Shown one piece after another: positions 15,973-23,035 of a DNA stretch of 26,093 nucleotides. The notes under the pieces are model-generated. The model had not been told where the DNA came from and ran no database searches. It saw only the letters and a list, made by a program, of their open reading frames with translations. Numbering within the stretch: the first letter of the stretch is position 1; every line of letters starts with the position of its first letter. The position numbers and the translations under genes are program-made. Origin of the DNA: Thermoproteota archaeon (GTDB taxonomy: Archaea > Thermoproteota > Methanomethylicia > Methanomethylicales > B66-G16); the NCBI GenBank assembly GCA_003649085.1, contig QMQV01000012.1, positions 1 to 26,093 of the forward strand, written 5' to 3'.

Positions 15973-16767
15973 ATGAGTTTAAGGATACGAGATATTTTAG
16001 AAAAGGTGAAGAAAGGAGAGCTTGAAGTAAATGTAGCCGAAAAAGAACTACGGCTTTTAGCCGTTAAGGACATTGAAATAGCCTTACTAGATGTGTCTAG
16101 GGAAGTTAGAAGAGGGGTACCTGAGATTGTCTTTGGTGAAGGAAAAAGTGCTGATCAGCTTTATGAGATTGTTCGAACCTTTTTAGATGAAGTTGGAAGA
16201 GTTATCGTATCTAGAGTCGCTCAAGGCGTCGCAGATACCTTATTATTAAAGCTCAAAGATTTGGGAGACTATGAAGTGAAGTATGAACCTAAAGCTAGGG
16301 TTTTCATCGCCAAAAAAAGAGGATTTGAAAATGTTAAGCTCATCGGAAGAGTGGGGATAGTAACAGCGGGCACAGCTGATTTGCAGGTAGCTGAGGAAGC
16401 TAAGATTATCTTAGAGGAGCTTGGATGCCAAACCTTGCTGATAGCTGATGTGGGCATAGCGGGTTTACAAAGAGTTATTATGGCAGCTCGTAGGCTTATC
16501 GAAGAGGATGTCGATGTTGTCATAGCAGTGGCTGGTATGGAGGGGGCTCTTCCATCAGTTTTGGCGAGCATCTTAGATATACCGGTTATCGGTGTGCCAA
16601 CCTCTGTAGGCTATGGTTTTGGAGCGAGGGGGGAAGCTGCATTAATGAACATGCTTCAATCATGTAGCTTAGGTTTAACTGTGGTAAACATCGATAATGG
16701 AGTTGCAGCTGCAATAGCAGCTTACTTAGTCTTAAGGAAAATAAATGAAAGAGGCAAAAAAGGTTAA
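15973..16767 (+). CDS. larB: LarB-type pyridinium-3,5-biscarboxylic acid mononucleotide synthase
   Basis: The 264-residue product has a basic N-terminal half and a PurE-like C-terminal half: [60 protein letters not shown] and [13 protein letters not shown]. This set is characteristic of LarB, which carboxylates the pyridinium ring of nicotinic acid adenine dinucleotide and hydrolyses it, the first step toward the nickel-pincer cofactor of lactate racemase-type enzymes. C231 in MLQSC, just before the VVNIDNG box, is the probable counterpart of the cysteine that forms a covalent intermediate in the characterised enzyme. GGAGGT lies 13 bases before ATG 15973, rather far. LarC, LarE and LarA are not in the window. 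It follows the FucI-like gene in one operon and overlaps rpoK tail-to-tail. Confidence 0.88.
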   Translation: MSLRIRDILEKVKKGELEVNVAEKELRLLAVKDIEIALLDVSREVRRGVPEIVFGEGKSADQLYEIVRTFLDEVGRVIVSRVAQGVADTLLLKLKDLGDYEVKYEPKARVFIAKKRGFENVKLIGRVGIVTAGTADLQVAEEAKIILEELGCQTLLIADVGIAGLQRVIMAARRLIEEDVDVVIAVAGMEGALPSVLASILDIPVIGVPTSVGYGFGARGEAALMNMLQSCSLGLTVVNIDNGVAAAIAAYLVLRKINERGKKG

Positions 16768-17060
16768 GAAGCTCTTAAAAGCCATCTTAACGGGATATCT
16801 TGGTAGCGGCCGTCAGGCAGTCTTCTTCTAATGGTTATTGGTAACACGCCTAGCTTGAGTTCGTATTCCGCTATTTCTAAAGGCGAAGTTAGTTCTTTTG
16901 GGTAGTCTACGAGTATGGGAGCTCCCATCGATATCTGCAGAGCTCGAGCTCCTATTACTCTAGCCCTTTCAAACCTCGTTAGTTCTGGAGGTCCTATTTT
17001 GATGCGCTCTTCAATAGCTGATAGCTGGTTACTCAAAGCTTTCGCCAGCTCCAGATACAC
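16764..17060 (-). CDS. rpoK: DNA-directed RNA polymerase subunit K (omega/RPB6 homologue)
   Basis: The 98-residue frame contains the RpoK core: [20 protein letters not shown], then SMGAPILVD, then [17 protein letters not shown] and a closing DGRYQDIPL. The subunit stabilises assembly of the archaeal RNA polymerase. The GTG start at 17060 gives an overlap of 32 bases with the end of the upstream thermosome gene, in another frame. TTG at 17036 (product [11 protein letters not shown]..., 90 residues) would cut this to eight bases and is a real alternative, closer to the usual length. SD-like purine tracts precede both, but they lie within the KE-rich tail of the thermosome, so they do not decide. 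The gene is almost certainly transcribed with the thermosome gene. Its stop shares TTAA with larB. Confidence 0.92.
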   Translation of the reverse strand: MYLELAKALSNQLSAIEERIKIGPPELTRFERARVIGARALQISMGAPILVDYPKELTSPLEIAEYELKLGVLPITIRRRLPDGRYQDIPLRWLLRAS

Positions 17061-18681
17061 CCTTCTCCTTCTCTTCTTTTTCCTTCTTTGGCGGAGCCGA
17101 GGCTATGACATCGTCGATCTTGAGGATGGTTATTGCAGCTTCTGTAGCTGACTTTATTGCCTGAAGTTTTACTACTGCTGGCTCTATGACCTTCTTCTCA
17201 ATCATGTCTGAAACTTTGCCACTTACGACATCTATACCCATGGTTTTTTCGCCGCGAGCATGTCTTGACCTAAGCTCGACGAGTATGTCCACTGGGTCAA
17301 GACCTGAGTTTTCAGCTAACGCTGCTGGTATCTCCTCTATGGCTTCAGCAAACTTTAATGCCGCAAGTTGTTCTCTGCCGCTCAGCGTTCTAGCCCACTC
17401 TCTTAGCCTATGAGCTACCTCAGCTTCAACAGCGCCGCCGCCAGGCACCATCCTGGCATCTTGAATTATGTTTCTCACAACACATAGCGCGTCATGTATT
17501 GAGCGTTCAGCTTCATCTACCATCCTGTCAGAGCCGCCTCTGACCAATATTGTTACTGCTCTTGGGTTCTTGCAACCTTCAATAAACACCATCTTGTCCT
17601 TGCCTACTTTTCTTTCCTCAACAAGCTCAGCATAACCTAAGTCTTCTGGTGTAAGGTCATCCAAAGCTGTCACAATCCTAGCTCCGGATGCTCTAGCAAG
17701 CGCCTCAATATCTGAACGCTTAGCTCTTCTAACTGCTAATATGCCCTTCTTAGCTAGGTAGTGTTGAGCTATGTCATCTATGCCTTTTTGAACTATCACT
17801 ACGTTAGCTCCTACGCTGGCGAGCTTATCAACCATGTTTCTTAGCATCGTAGCTTCTTCATCTAAGAAGCTTTTCATTTGCTCAGGCGTCGTTATGTGGA
17901 TTTTAGCTGATATCTCAGTCTTCTCAATTTCAAGTGGGCAGTCTAAGACAGCTATCTTAGCTTTTTCAACACGCTTAGGCATACCTGGATGGACGACTTC
18001 CTTGTCTAAGACTATGCCTTTGACAAGTTGCGTCTGGTCTAGAGACTCGCCTTTCTTCTTTTCAACTTTAATGTTGTCCAAGTCCACTTTCCACTTATCT
18101 CCTACTTTTTCAGCAACTTGTAGGCATGCTTCAATAGCCAGCTCAGCTAGTAAGTCATGATGACCAGCTATGACTGCTTTACCGCTCAAGGTAGTTAAAG
18201 CGGCGTTTTTAAGCACGGTTCTATCCATTGGATCCACTCTGATGGCTACCTCATCAACAACCTTAAGCGCATAGTCCATAGCTTTCTTATAGCCTTCGAT
18301 GATCATTGTCGGATGGACATTTTGATCAAGGAGCTCTTCAGCTTTCCTTAATAAGCTTCCAGCTAGGACAACGGCTGTTGTTGTGCCATCTCCGACTTCT
18401 GAGTCCTGAGCCTTTGACACCTCAACCAACATCTTAGCTGCTGGGTGTTGAACTTCCATCTCCTTTAGTATTGTTGCGCCGTCGTTGGTTATTGTCACGT
18501 CACCAAAGCTATCGACAAGCATCTTATCCATGCCCCTAGGACCTAGAGACGACCTGACAGTTTCCGCAATGATTGTTGCCGCTGTTATGTTAGCTCTTAG
18601 AGCATCTCTACCTACGGTTCTTGTAGTTCCCTCTTTTAGGATTAAGACTGGAGTGGAACCAGCTGTTGTTAACGCGACCAT
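17029..18681 (-). CDS. Thermosome subunit (group II chaperonin)
   Basis: The 550-residue product is full length for a CCT/thermosome subunit. It shows the N-terminal [24 protein letters not shown] and TNDGATIL, then the ATP-hydrolysis loop [14 protein letters not shown] (GDGTT at residues 97-101 from ATG 18681). Later come [14 protein letters not shown] and the C-terminal segment [10 protein letters not shown], and it ends in a K/E-rich tail. It folds proteins inside a two-ring cavity closed by built-in lid segments. A GTG at 18693 lies upstream, but GAGGTG (18691-18696) placed nine bases before ATG 18681 marks the latter as the start, and the TATA box at 18734-18742 predicts transcription from about 18712. 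It is followed by rpoK in the same operon. Only one subunit gene is seen here; others may lie elsewhere. Confidence 0.96.
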   Translation of the reverse strand: MVALTTAGSTPVLILKEGTTRTVGRDALRANITAATIIAETVRSSLGPRGMDKMLVDSFGDVTITNDGATILKEMEVQHPAAKMLVEVSKAQDSEVGDGTTTAVVLAGSLLRKAEELLDQNVHPTMIIEGYKKAMDYALKVVDEVAIRVDPMDRTVLKNAALTTLSGKAVIAGHHDLLAELAIEACLQVAEKVGDKWKVDLDNIKVEKKKGESLDQTQLVKGIVLDKEVVHPGMPKRVEKAKIAVLDCPLEIEKTEISAKIHITTPEQMKSFLDEEATMLRNMVDKLASVGANVVIVQKGIDDIAQHYLAKKGILAVRRAKRSDIEALARASGARIVTALDDLTPEDLGYAELVEERKVGKDKMVFIEGCKNPRAVTILVRGGSDRMVDEAERSIHDALCVVRNIIQDARMVPGGGAVEAEVAHRLREWARTLSGREQLAALKFAEAIEEIPAALAENSGLDPVDILVELRSRHARGEKTMGIDVVSGKVSDMIEKKVIEPAVVKLQAIKSATEAAITILKIDDVIASAPPKKEKEEKEKGVSGAGESFE

Positions 18682-18733
18682 ATTTAACCCCACCTCATAA
18701 CAATGGTTTTTCGGTAGTGTTTAACTAGCGCTT

Positions 18734-18742
18734 CTATATATT
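18734..18742 (-). promoter_or_regulatory. TATA box of the thermosome-rpoK operon
   Basis: On the minus strand it reads AATATATAG, about 26 bases before 18712 and about 53 bases before ATG 18681. It lies only two bases beyond the stop of the upstream radical SAM gene. Confidence 0.6.
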
Positions 18743-18744
18743 GT

Positions 18745-19995
18745 TTACGTATGTTGACTTGCCCACTTTGTGAGGTCTTCAGATGGAGTTAATCTAAGCT
18801 TCTTATAGTCATTTAAGCGCAGCGCTGGAGCTTTAGAGAGTATTGGAGAGCCGCAGACGGGAGTTTTCAAGCCTTTAGCACAGCTTAGGCAATCTCCGTC
18901 GCACTTCTCAAAAGGCCTGAAGTTTTCTTTAAGCGACTTACGGTAATATATCGGCGTTATTAAGCCTTCACATACTTTTGATGTCATAAACTCTTCATTA
19001 AGCCCTTTATACCAAATACGCCCATTTTTTCTTACGATTTCAAATTCCATGCATAAGCTCATCGTTAACCCGTATTTCTCGCATATTTTCCTGGCAAGTG
19101 CAAAGATCTTTTTACGGTAGGATATGTCTGCACTGAAGCTGTTGCCAACTCTTTCTGTATAGATTTTAAGCCATAGAGGGTAAGCGTGTGGGTAATGCTC
19201 TTTGATTACCTTTAAGAGCCTGTCACGCCAAGCGTCGCCTAAGTCGCATACGCTGAATATCATGTGTTTTGCGCCTTCAATCTTAGCTCTTTCAACAACT
19301 TGCTCAATTTCCTTTGGGTTATCGGTAATACCCGGCATTATGGGATCCATTCTGACCACAGTATAGAGGCCTAGGTCTGCGCATTTTCTAACAGCTTTAA
19401 ACTGCTCTTCAACAGTAGATCCTCCTGGCGAGAATACCTTTCTAAACTCTTCGTCTACGCTTAAAATGCTGAATTGAGCTAAGCAATGCCCATATCTATG
19501 CTCAGCCATTCTCTTAATTAACCTTGTAGGAATGTTGCCTCCGCATTTGGTTATGAATTCAATGGGTAAATCCAGGTCTAAGAAAACGCCTGCAACTCTT
19601 TCAGACAAGTGATATTTCCCTTCCAGAGGTTGTTGAAAAGGATCTGTAACAGGACATAGGTACCCTGTAGAAGCAACATATAGCTGGCTTAATTCCCGTT
19701 TTAGCTTAACGTCGATGTCCTTGAAGACAGCTATTATGCCTTTCTCGTTCCATAAATCAAAGTATCCCTTATACCCTCTTGAGTAACACTCTGGACAGTT
19801 AACCGAGCAACCGTTATACGGGTTTATTAAGATGCGCTCTGAGCTACATTCTCTCCGCCCCCCATCTTCATAGCCGTAAAACCAGCCGTGAACGACTTCC
19901 TTCGTCGTTGGGACCAGAATGTGAGGTATTGGATCCTCAACTACTTTAAACCTCTTAACTGACTTACCAAAGCGGACTTCAACCTCTTGGTTCAC
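18745..19995 (-). CDS. Radical SAM protein, spore photoproduct lyase-like (SplB/COG1533-like)
   Basis: The 416-residue protein has the radical SAM motif C63-x3-C67-x2-C70 in NPYNGCSVNCPECYSRGY. The rest matches COG1533-type proteins: a substrate-side STGYLCPVTDPFQQ segment, LPIEFITKCG, LAQFSILSVDEE and RMDPIMPGITDN. A late cysteine group, C365-x3-C369-x2-C372-x8-C381, could bind a second Fe-S cluster or zinc. Family members are mostly uncharacterised; the namesake repairs UV spore photoproduct in bacilli, but archaea lack spores, so a repair role here is a guess. The GTG at 19995 follows an AAGGTG only two bases away, and a GTTAATTAACC element near 20024-20034 may be its promoter. It lies upstream of the thermosome on the same strand but has its own promoter. 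Confidence 0.8.
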   Translation of the reverse strand: MNQEVEVRFGKSVKRFKVVEDPIPHILVPTTKEVVHGWFYGYEDGGRRECSSERILINPYNGCSVNCPECYSRGYKGYFDLWNEKGIIAVFKDIDVKLKRELSQLYVASTGYLCPVTDPFQQPLEGKYHLSERVAGVFLDLDLPIEFITKCGGNIPTRLIKRMAEHRYGHCLAQFSILSVDEEFRKVFSPGGSTVEEQFKAVRKCADLGLYTVVRMDPIMPGITDNPKEIEQVVERAKIEGAKHMIFSVCDLGDAWRDRLLKVIKEHYPHAYPLWLKIYTERVGNSFSADISYRKKIFALARKICEKYGLTMSLCMEFEIVRKNGRIWYKGLNEEFMTSKVCEGLITPIYYRKSLKENFRPFEKCDGDCLSCAKGLKTPVCGSPILSKAPALRLNDYKKLRLTPSEDLTKWASQHT

Positions 19996-20024
19996 TGCAC
20001 CTTAGTTTTCGACGTGGAGGTTAA

Positions 20025-20411
20025 TTAACTAGGCGTTGCAGCTTTAGCCTCCTTTCTAACATAATTGCGGATCCGTCTCTCGATTTCACGTGCAAGCTCT
20101 GTTGTTAATACGTTTTTATCAGAGGAAACTATGTATACGTAGCCTCCTTCTTTCACAATGAGCAAATCTACTTTCTCAAAGTTTAACGCCATGCGTTTAA
20201 GCCTACCATAGTATTTCACGAGGTTTTCAGCTACGCCGCTTACAAAGGCAAACCACACGCCATAAAATTCCTTAGCTACATCATTTGGTACGAAGAGCTT
20301 GCCTGTTATATCTTCCCTAACCTTCATCTCTATCAATGATCCGACATCATCAAATGCCCTCACAGTGCGTATCCCGTTACTTAAAGACATTATTTCATCA
20401 CAGACCGACAA
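20025..20411 (-). CDS. Hypothetical protein, roadblock/profilin-like fold suspected
   Basis: I do not recognise the family with certainty. From TTG 20411 the product is 128 residues, soluble, with the pattern TVRAFDDVGSLIEMKVRED, then helices (AKEFYGVWFAFVSGVAENL), then strands (NFEKVDLLIVKEGGYVYIV) followed by SSDKN and a C-terminal helix (LAREIERRIRNYV). This alternation, and the phrase of a self-directed regulator domain at the N-terminus, resembles roadblock/LC7-like or DUF6659-like small proteins of Thermoproteota; this is a resemblance only. An ATG at 20444 is available, but the strong SD GGAGGGGGGG (20416-20425) is nine bases before TTG 20411. It diverges from the MtrH-like gene across about 125 bases. 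Confidence 0.55.
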   Translation of the reverse strand: MSVCDEIMSLSNGIRTVRAFDDVGSLIEMKVREDITGKLFVPNDVAKEFYGVWFAFVSGVAENLVKYYGRLKRMALNFEKVDLLIVKEGGYVYIVSSDKNVLTTELAREIERRIRNYVRKEAKAATPS

Positions 20412-20536
20412 AATACCCCCCCTCCAAAGCCTGTGATATCTCATTAATGCTAAGAAGTTAAGTCTTGAGTAAGCTGCCGACTAGTTAACTCCAAGCTTTT
20501 AATTGCGGTTAACGTAGACAGGGAGGGGGTTTACGC

Positions 20537-21442
20537 TTGAACTCATACACCCAAGTAGTTAAGGTCGAGAAGAGTATAATTGGAGGAGATTTTAGGAATA
20601 AACGGACTTTACTTGTCGGTAGCGTTTTCTATCGAGGTGATAAAAGCGTCTTAAACCATGAGAAAGGGCTATTCGACAAGCAGACCATTAGAGGATATGT
20701 TGAGGAAATTGAGAAGTTAAAGGAGTTATCTGGGCTTCAACATGCTTATGACGTTATCTTTGAAAGCGTAGAAGCGGCGAGGAAATTTATAAGCTTCATA
20801 GCGGATGTATCTGAAGACCCTATCTTCCTAGATGGTGTTTCTAAGCAAGCTAGAATAGGGAGCGTGCTTTTCGCAAAGGAGATCGGCATTGAAGATCGAT
20901 GCGTCGTAAACGCAATATTGTGCGAAACTTCAGATGATGAACTTAACGCCATTTTAAACAGCAATATTAAATGTGCTGTGCTGATGGCTTCTGAAATGGC
21001 GATGTTTAAGCCAACAGAGCTCATCGACATAGTAGCCAATAAGCTCATATCATTAGCTAAAAGGGCAGGCATTCATCAATGGCTAGTAGACGTGGGCGTA
21101 ATTGACTTGCCTAGCATGGCTTTTTCCTTGAGAAACCTAAGGAGTGTTAAAGAGAAGCTTAAGTTGCCTGTTGGCTGCGCTCCTTGCAATGCGGCATATA
21201 AGCTCTTAGTTGATGGAAAGCTTCGCTTAGAAGAGGTTAGAGCAGTTAACTCTGCTTTGCTGTCTATGCTAGTATTGGAAGATGCCGATTACATAATCTA
21301 TGGACCTATTAAAGCAGCGAGCTACGCTTTTCACGTATGTGCTACCGTTAAAGCAGTTAAAGTCTATGGTGAAGAGATCGAGAAAAGGGATTTTCGTAAA
21401 ACAAGCTTCATCCATGGATACCTAAAGAAGTTGTCTAAGTAG
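20537..21442 (+). CDS. MtrH-family methyltransferase (tetrahydromethanopterin S-methyltransferase subunit H-like)
   Basis: The 301-residue protein matches MtrH along its length: LLVGSVFYRGDK with KGLFDKQ near the N-terminus, FIADVSEDPIFLDG with RIGSVLFAKEIGIEDR in the middle, then WLVDVGVIDLPSMA, LPVGCAPCNAAYK and DYIIYGPIKAA. MtrH is the soluble TIM-barrel subunit that moves a methyl group between tetrahydromethanopterin and a corrinoid protein. In methanogens it works in the eight-subunit membrane Mtr complex; stand-alone copies occur with other corrinoid proteins. No MtrA-G genes or corrinoid protein lie in this window, so the partner is unknown. TTG 20537 has GGAGGGGG (20522-20529) seven bases upstream. 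It overlaps the convergent ArsR-like gene by 21 bases. Confidence 0.85.
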   Translation: MNSYTQVVKVEKSIIGGDFRNKRTLLVGSVFYRGDKSVLNHEKGLFDKQTIRGYVEEIEKLKELSGLQHAYDVIFESVEAARKFISFIADVSEDPIFLDGVSKQARIGSVLFAKEIGIEDRCVVNAILCETSDDELNAILNSNIKCAVLMASEMAMFKPTELIDIVANKLISLAKRAGIHQWLVDVGVIDLPSMAFSLRNLRSVKEKLKLPVGCAPCNAAYKLLVDGKLRLEEVRAVNSALLSMLVLEDADYIIYGPIKAASYAFHVCATVKAVKVYGEEIEKRDFRKTSFIHGYLKKLSK

Positions 21443-22090
21443 CCTTCCTATAAGCCAAAATATCATCCCTATAGCTGTTATTGAAATAAACGATAGAGCT
21501 GTTGTAAGCAGCAACGTTGTAAGTCCACCCTTTAAAATGGCGACGGAGCCCAAGCTGATTATTACTGAGGATAGTATCAAGAAGCTTAGTGCTTTCTTAG
21601 CCTCTTCTTCAATTGAGAGGGCTATACCTAAGATTATTCCGAGAAGCCACATTGGAAGGGAAGTAAACGAATTTGCGATCAAAAATATTGAGCTTAAGCC
21701 AACGACGAATAAGAAGATGTAACGTCTTTCCGGAGGAAGCTTCTTTATAGGTAGCTCGACGACGACCTCTCTTGTAGGCTCCTTTGCAGCTGCTTTAACG
21801 TCAGGAGCTTCTATTTGTTTTTGTTGAATGAAACGCATAACTTCTTTTGCTAATTGAGTTGCGTAATACACGTAGGCGCGGTCTTCCCCCTTCTTACGCT
21901 CAATTAAACCGGCTTCCATTAAGCTATCCAGGTGCCTCTCGATGGTACTTCTAGCCTTACCTGTTTTAGAGGTTATTTCATCAGCTGTCATTTCCTTTGA
22001 TAAGAGCATCTTAACTATCGCTAGGCGTGTCGGGTCGGAAAGCGCTTCAAAGATTATAGGACTTTCCTTTTCGCTATTCAAAGCAAACAC
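21422..22090 (-). CDS. ArsR-type winged-helix regulator with C-terminal membrane segments
   Basis: The 222-residue protein has an ArsR winged helix at about residues 10-78: FEALSDPTRLAIVKMLL, MTADEITSKTGKARSTIERHLDSLMEAGLIERK, then a wing ending in AYVYYATQLAK. A linker with KQIEAPDVKAAAKEP leads to a C-terminal half with three or four hydrophobic segments (about 123-141, 145-160, 167-186 and 190-216), so it is likely anchored in the membrane. Membrane-bound ArsR-like regulators are known in archaea, but the signal sensed is unknown. The GTG at 22090 has no SD and may be near-leaderless from a TTAACT-type element around 22113-22127. It diverges from the RAM-domain gene and converges on the MtrH gene, overlapping it by 21 bases. 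Either neighbour could be its target. Confidence 0.82.
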   Translation of the reverse strand: MFALNSEKESPIIFEALSDPTRLAIVKMLLSKEMTADEITSKTGKARSTIERHLDSLMEAGLIERKKGEDRAYVYYATQLAKEVMRFIQQKQIEAPDVKAAAKEPTREVVVELPIKKLPPERRYIFLFVVGLSSIFLIANSFTSLPMWLLGIILGIALSIEEEAKKALSFLILSSVIISLGSVAILKGGLTTLLLTTALSFISITAIGMIFWLIGRLLRQLL

Positions 22091-22144
22091 TTAATAGAAA
22101 CTCTTTCACAGCACGTTAGTTAAGCTTTAGCGAGGTGAAAAACC

Positions 22145-22375
22145 ACGGTCTCAGCGTGTATACTAGTTTACTGCGATGCACCTAGACGAAAAGACGTGCT
22201 TAATGCGATCAAGGGGATTAAATATGTTGAGAGAGCTTTTGAAACTATAGGCAGATGCGATGTCGTTGTGAAAGTTAACGCTCCTACGCTAGAAGACATA
22301 GGCGTTACAGCATATGAAATCGCTAGACAACCTGGTGTTAGGGCGACAGAGACCTTAATTGAGACAATTATGTAA
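22145..22375 (+). CDS. Small Lrp/AsnC ligand-binding (RAM) domain protein, apparent ACG start
   Basis: The frame from 22145 to the TAA at 22373-22375 encodes 76 residues with no helix-turn-helix. The content is a stand-alone RAM domain: a first strand (VSACILVYCDAP), a helix (KDVLNAIKGI), ERAFETIGRCDVVVKVNAP, then EIARQPGVRATETLIE. Such domains bind amino acids or related ligands in Lrp-family regulators and oligomerise. An in-frame stop lies at 22136, and no ATG, GTG or TTG occurs before the domain's first strand. An ACG at 22145 sits exactly where the family's first Met would be and follows GAGGTGA (22132-22138) by six bases. Either ACG is used as a start or one base of an ATG is altered. 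It precedes a second RAM gene by ten bases. Confidence 0.72.
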   Translation, partial: TVSACILVYCDAPRRKDVLNAIKGIKYVERAFETIGRCDVVVKVNAPTLEDIGVTAYEIARQPGVRATETLIETIM

Positions 22376-22385
22376 GGTGGGGAAG

Positions 22386-22604
22386 ATGCAGGTGTGTTTA
22401 CTGATAAGGACGTATCCAACTAAAGCTTTTGATGTCGTTAAGCGACTTGAGGTAGATGAGAGGCTTGATGTGTTTCCAGTTTTCGGAAGATACGATGTTG
22501 TGGTATTTGCTGAGCTTAAGGATAAGGAAGAGGTTCTTGAGCTGATTAGAAGAGCTGGAGAAATCGAAGGTGTTACACGAGTAGAAGCGTTAACTGAAGT
22601 CTAG
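22386..22604 (+). CDS. Second small Lrp/AsnC ligand-binding (RAM) domain protein
   Basis: This 72-residue protein is a second stand-alone RAM domain: QVCLLIRTYPTKAFDVVKRL, then FPVFGRYDVVVFAELKDKEE, then AGEIEGVTRVEALTEV. It lines up with the preceding protein around FGRYDVVV (there IGRCDVVV), so the two are probably tandem paralogues that could form a hetero-oligomer. It has no DNA-binding domain. The reading frame is open back to 22359, inside the previous gene, but ATG 22386 with GGTGG (22376-22380) five bases upstream is the natural start. The stop codon overlaps the GTG of the next gene by one base (TAGTG), so it is translationally coupled with it. Confidence 0.8.
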   Translation: MQVCLLIRTYPTKAFDVVKRLEVDERLDVFPVFGRYDVVVFAELKDKEEVLELIRRAGEIEGVTRVEALTEV

Positions 22605-23026
22605 TGTATAGGCTTATGACAGGGCCTGGCGAGGGGAAGATTAAGCTTAGTGCACGAGTTTTTCTAGCTTTAAGGAGTGGTATTGAAAGAGAGCTAGAGG
22701 ATGCCGAAGTCTATCTCCACGTAAAAGGCTACTCTCTAGCTAAGGTCACACACTTAGATATTGAACATCCATCTTTAAATGCCTTCATACCTCCTTCGAG
22801 TGGTCGTTATCTGTACATTAAGGGAGTTAATGGAGGTTTACAGATTTCACGTGGTAAAGCCTATGTTAAGGTTATGAACCCGAAATTAAACCGCGTTTTA
22901 GGAGTGGATGAGTGGACGGTAACTTGGGTTGGAGGCAAGGAAGGAGGCATTTACATAGGCTTTAAGAAGGAGCATATTAGGAAGCTTGAAGAGCTAGCTT
23001 TGGAATTTGGTGTTGAGCCACGGTGA
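22604..23026 (+). CDS. Hypothetical protein, 140 residues
   Basis: I recognise no family. The product is soluble and basic, with no signal peptide or membrane segment. It alternates strands and loops: IKLSARVFLALRSGIERELED, AEVYLHVKGYSLAKVTHLDIEHPS, RYLYIKGVNGGLQISRGKAYVKV, WTVTWVGGKEGGIYIGF, and ends with a helix (EHIRKLEELALEFG). The last part has the shape of a small beta-sandwich followed by a helix. The GTG at 22604 overlaps the stop of the RAM gene, and ATG 22616 is the only other option. The gene sits between the RAM pair and a GT2 glycosyltransferase on the same strand, with gaps of one overlapped base before and nine bases after. Confidence 0.6.
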   Translation: MYRLMTGPGEGKIKLSARVFLALRSGIERELEDAEVYLHVKGYSLAKVTHLDIEHPSLNAFIPPSSGRYLYIKGVNGGLQISRGKAYVKVMNPKLNRVLGVDEWTVTWVGGKEGGIYIGFKKEHIRKLEELALEFGVEPR

Positions 23027-23035
23027 GTAAGAGCT

